64,000 bases of DNA from assembly GCA_022749755.1 (NCBI GenBank), contig CM040445.1, forward strand, positions 7,957,182-8,021,181, in the 5' to 3' direction. This document shows positions 62,543 through 64,000 of this stretch, piece after piece. Origin of the DNA: Azadirachta indica (Eukaryota; Streptophyta; Magnoliopsida; Sapindales; Meliaceae). The notes beneath the pieces were generated by a model. It ran no database searches. It was not told where the DNA came from and saw only the letters and a program-made list of their open reading frames with translations. Every line of letters starts with the position of its first letter. The stretch's first letter is position 1. The position numbers and the translations under genes are program-made.

Positions 62543-63235
62543 GACCCATATGATTGAGCTGCTGTTGGTCCCTTCTTTAATTTGAACGCAACGCATCATC
62601 TGTAACATTACCCATGTAATTACGTGTTGCTACACACATCCATAATATTAACAATATCCCTGGATTAATCTTTTAGTTCTTTATTGTTTTCTTGCTTTTA
62701 AGTTTAAGTAATAATTCAGTCACTGAATAGTGAGAAATATTTACCGAATAGGATAGATTTCGCTCAAATTCAGACTCGAGTTGCATAATCTTATTGCTTT
62801 TTACTGCAAGTTCCAAAGGGAAGTTTCCAATGAAATAGCTTGAAGTTGGTCTACAGTGGTAAATGGAGTAAAAGGAAAAGAACTGAGAAATGGTGGTTGC
62901 CCACTTCTAACATTTGATAGTACTTTTTAATTAACCTGCAGCAGCCGCAGAGATAGAAACCAGCCTGCAGTTTCTTTCTAACCTTAAATTGGAAGCTGTG
63001 ATTCTAGATGATTATTGCTGTTACCAACACACGCACAGAGGTTCAAAACCACGTGGGTTCGGGAAAAGTGGCCATGTTGCCGAAGAGAAGAAAACTGCTT
63101 GCACCTGGCGGTTTAAGGTCCCCACCACCTCATTTTTCGACTGTGATTCTGTCACTATTGATTCTGACGTTGCATGCCTAAGCCTGAAAGCAAGCGGGCA
63201 ACACTTTTTCCTCCTGGATCTTACCTATCAATTAA
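62543..63235. other. Promoter region of the expansin gene
   Basis: Moderate GC with a CCACGTGGGT G-box-like palindrome near 63049 and several CACC/ACGT words. An open frame runs from 62989 through the expansin start but shows no family features ahead of 63319 and is best read as promoter and leader. Confidence 0.5.
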
Positions 63236-63238
63236 TTT

Positions 63239-63247
63239 TCTATATAT
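63239..63247 (+). promoter_or_regulatory. Probable TATA box of the expansin gene
   Basis: TCTATATATCC about 75 bp before the expansin ATG, followed by a C-rich initiator-like stretch. Well placed for a leader of ~45 nt. Confidence 0.6.
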
Positions 63248-63318
63248 CCCCACTCCTCACCGCCTTTTCATTTCCTACTCACAATTGCTTGCAGCAGCTC
63301 CACCTCCATCTATCTATC

Positions 63319-64000
<682 letters not shown>

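Noticed and set aside
62989..63318. N-terminal extension of the expansin from an in-frame upstream start
   Set aside because: It lacks expansin features, spans the TATA box, and would bury the signal peptide that starts at 63319.

Overview
This is nuclear DNA from a flowering plant, most likely a woody eudicot. The evidence is the AT-rich intergenic sequence, genes with many short GT-AG introns, plant-only gene families (a subtilase of the cucumisin type, a NAC factor with a miR164 site, an E-type PPR protein, a chloroplast atypical thioredoxin, an alpha-expansin), a plant-style snoRNA cluster, and heavy colonisation by MULE, Harbinger and Ty3/Gypsy elements. The species cannot be named from sequence alone.

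Layout. 0-4 kb: an edge-truncated MITE, a 2.04-kb Mutator-like foldback element with a 9-bp target-site duplication and a hairpin-rich tandem core, then an 0.8-kb palindrome. 4.9-8.2 kb: a complete 10-exon subtilisin-like protease (+). 10.5-11.7 kb: a 3-exon NAC100-like transcription factor (-) with a miR164 target site. 12-27.6 kb: gene-free; it holds a decayed Ty3/Gypsy element (17.0-22.9 kb) whose 3' LTR is split by a Harbinger-like element that itself carries a smaller one, and a 1.2-kb inverted repeat at 25.6-26.8 kb. 27.7-29.3 kb: an intronless PPR gene (+), tail to tail with a 4-exon Mpo1/DUF962 gene (-, 29.5-32.4 kb). 33-39 kb: further decayed Gypsy LTR, gag and protease remnants and a 716-bp MITE. 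45.5-46.6 kb: a 4-exon chloroplast thioredoxin-like 1 gene (+). 47-51.6 kb: a Tourist-like MITE, a 41-bp tandem repeat, an inverted-repeat element and a hAT transposase relic. 56.6-58.4 kb: a minus-strand cluster of at least five box C/D snoRNAs, two of which carry paired guides matching plant 25S or 18S rRNA; a TATA-like box and telo box lie at its head. 61.6-62.5 kb: a MULE-like element with an exact 11-bp duplication. 63.3 kb to the end: the first three exons of an alpha-expansin (+), cut by the window edge.

The protein genes are separate single-gene units and do not form a pathway. The snoRNA cluster is the one true multi-gene unit: its products would act together in rRNA 2'-O-methylation. 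It is missed by any ORF-based annotation and is the most interesting part of the window. rRNA matches were made from memory of conserved plant 18S/25S sequence and should be confirmed by alignment.
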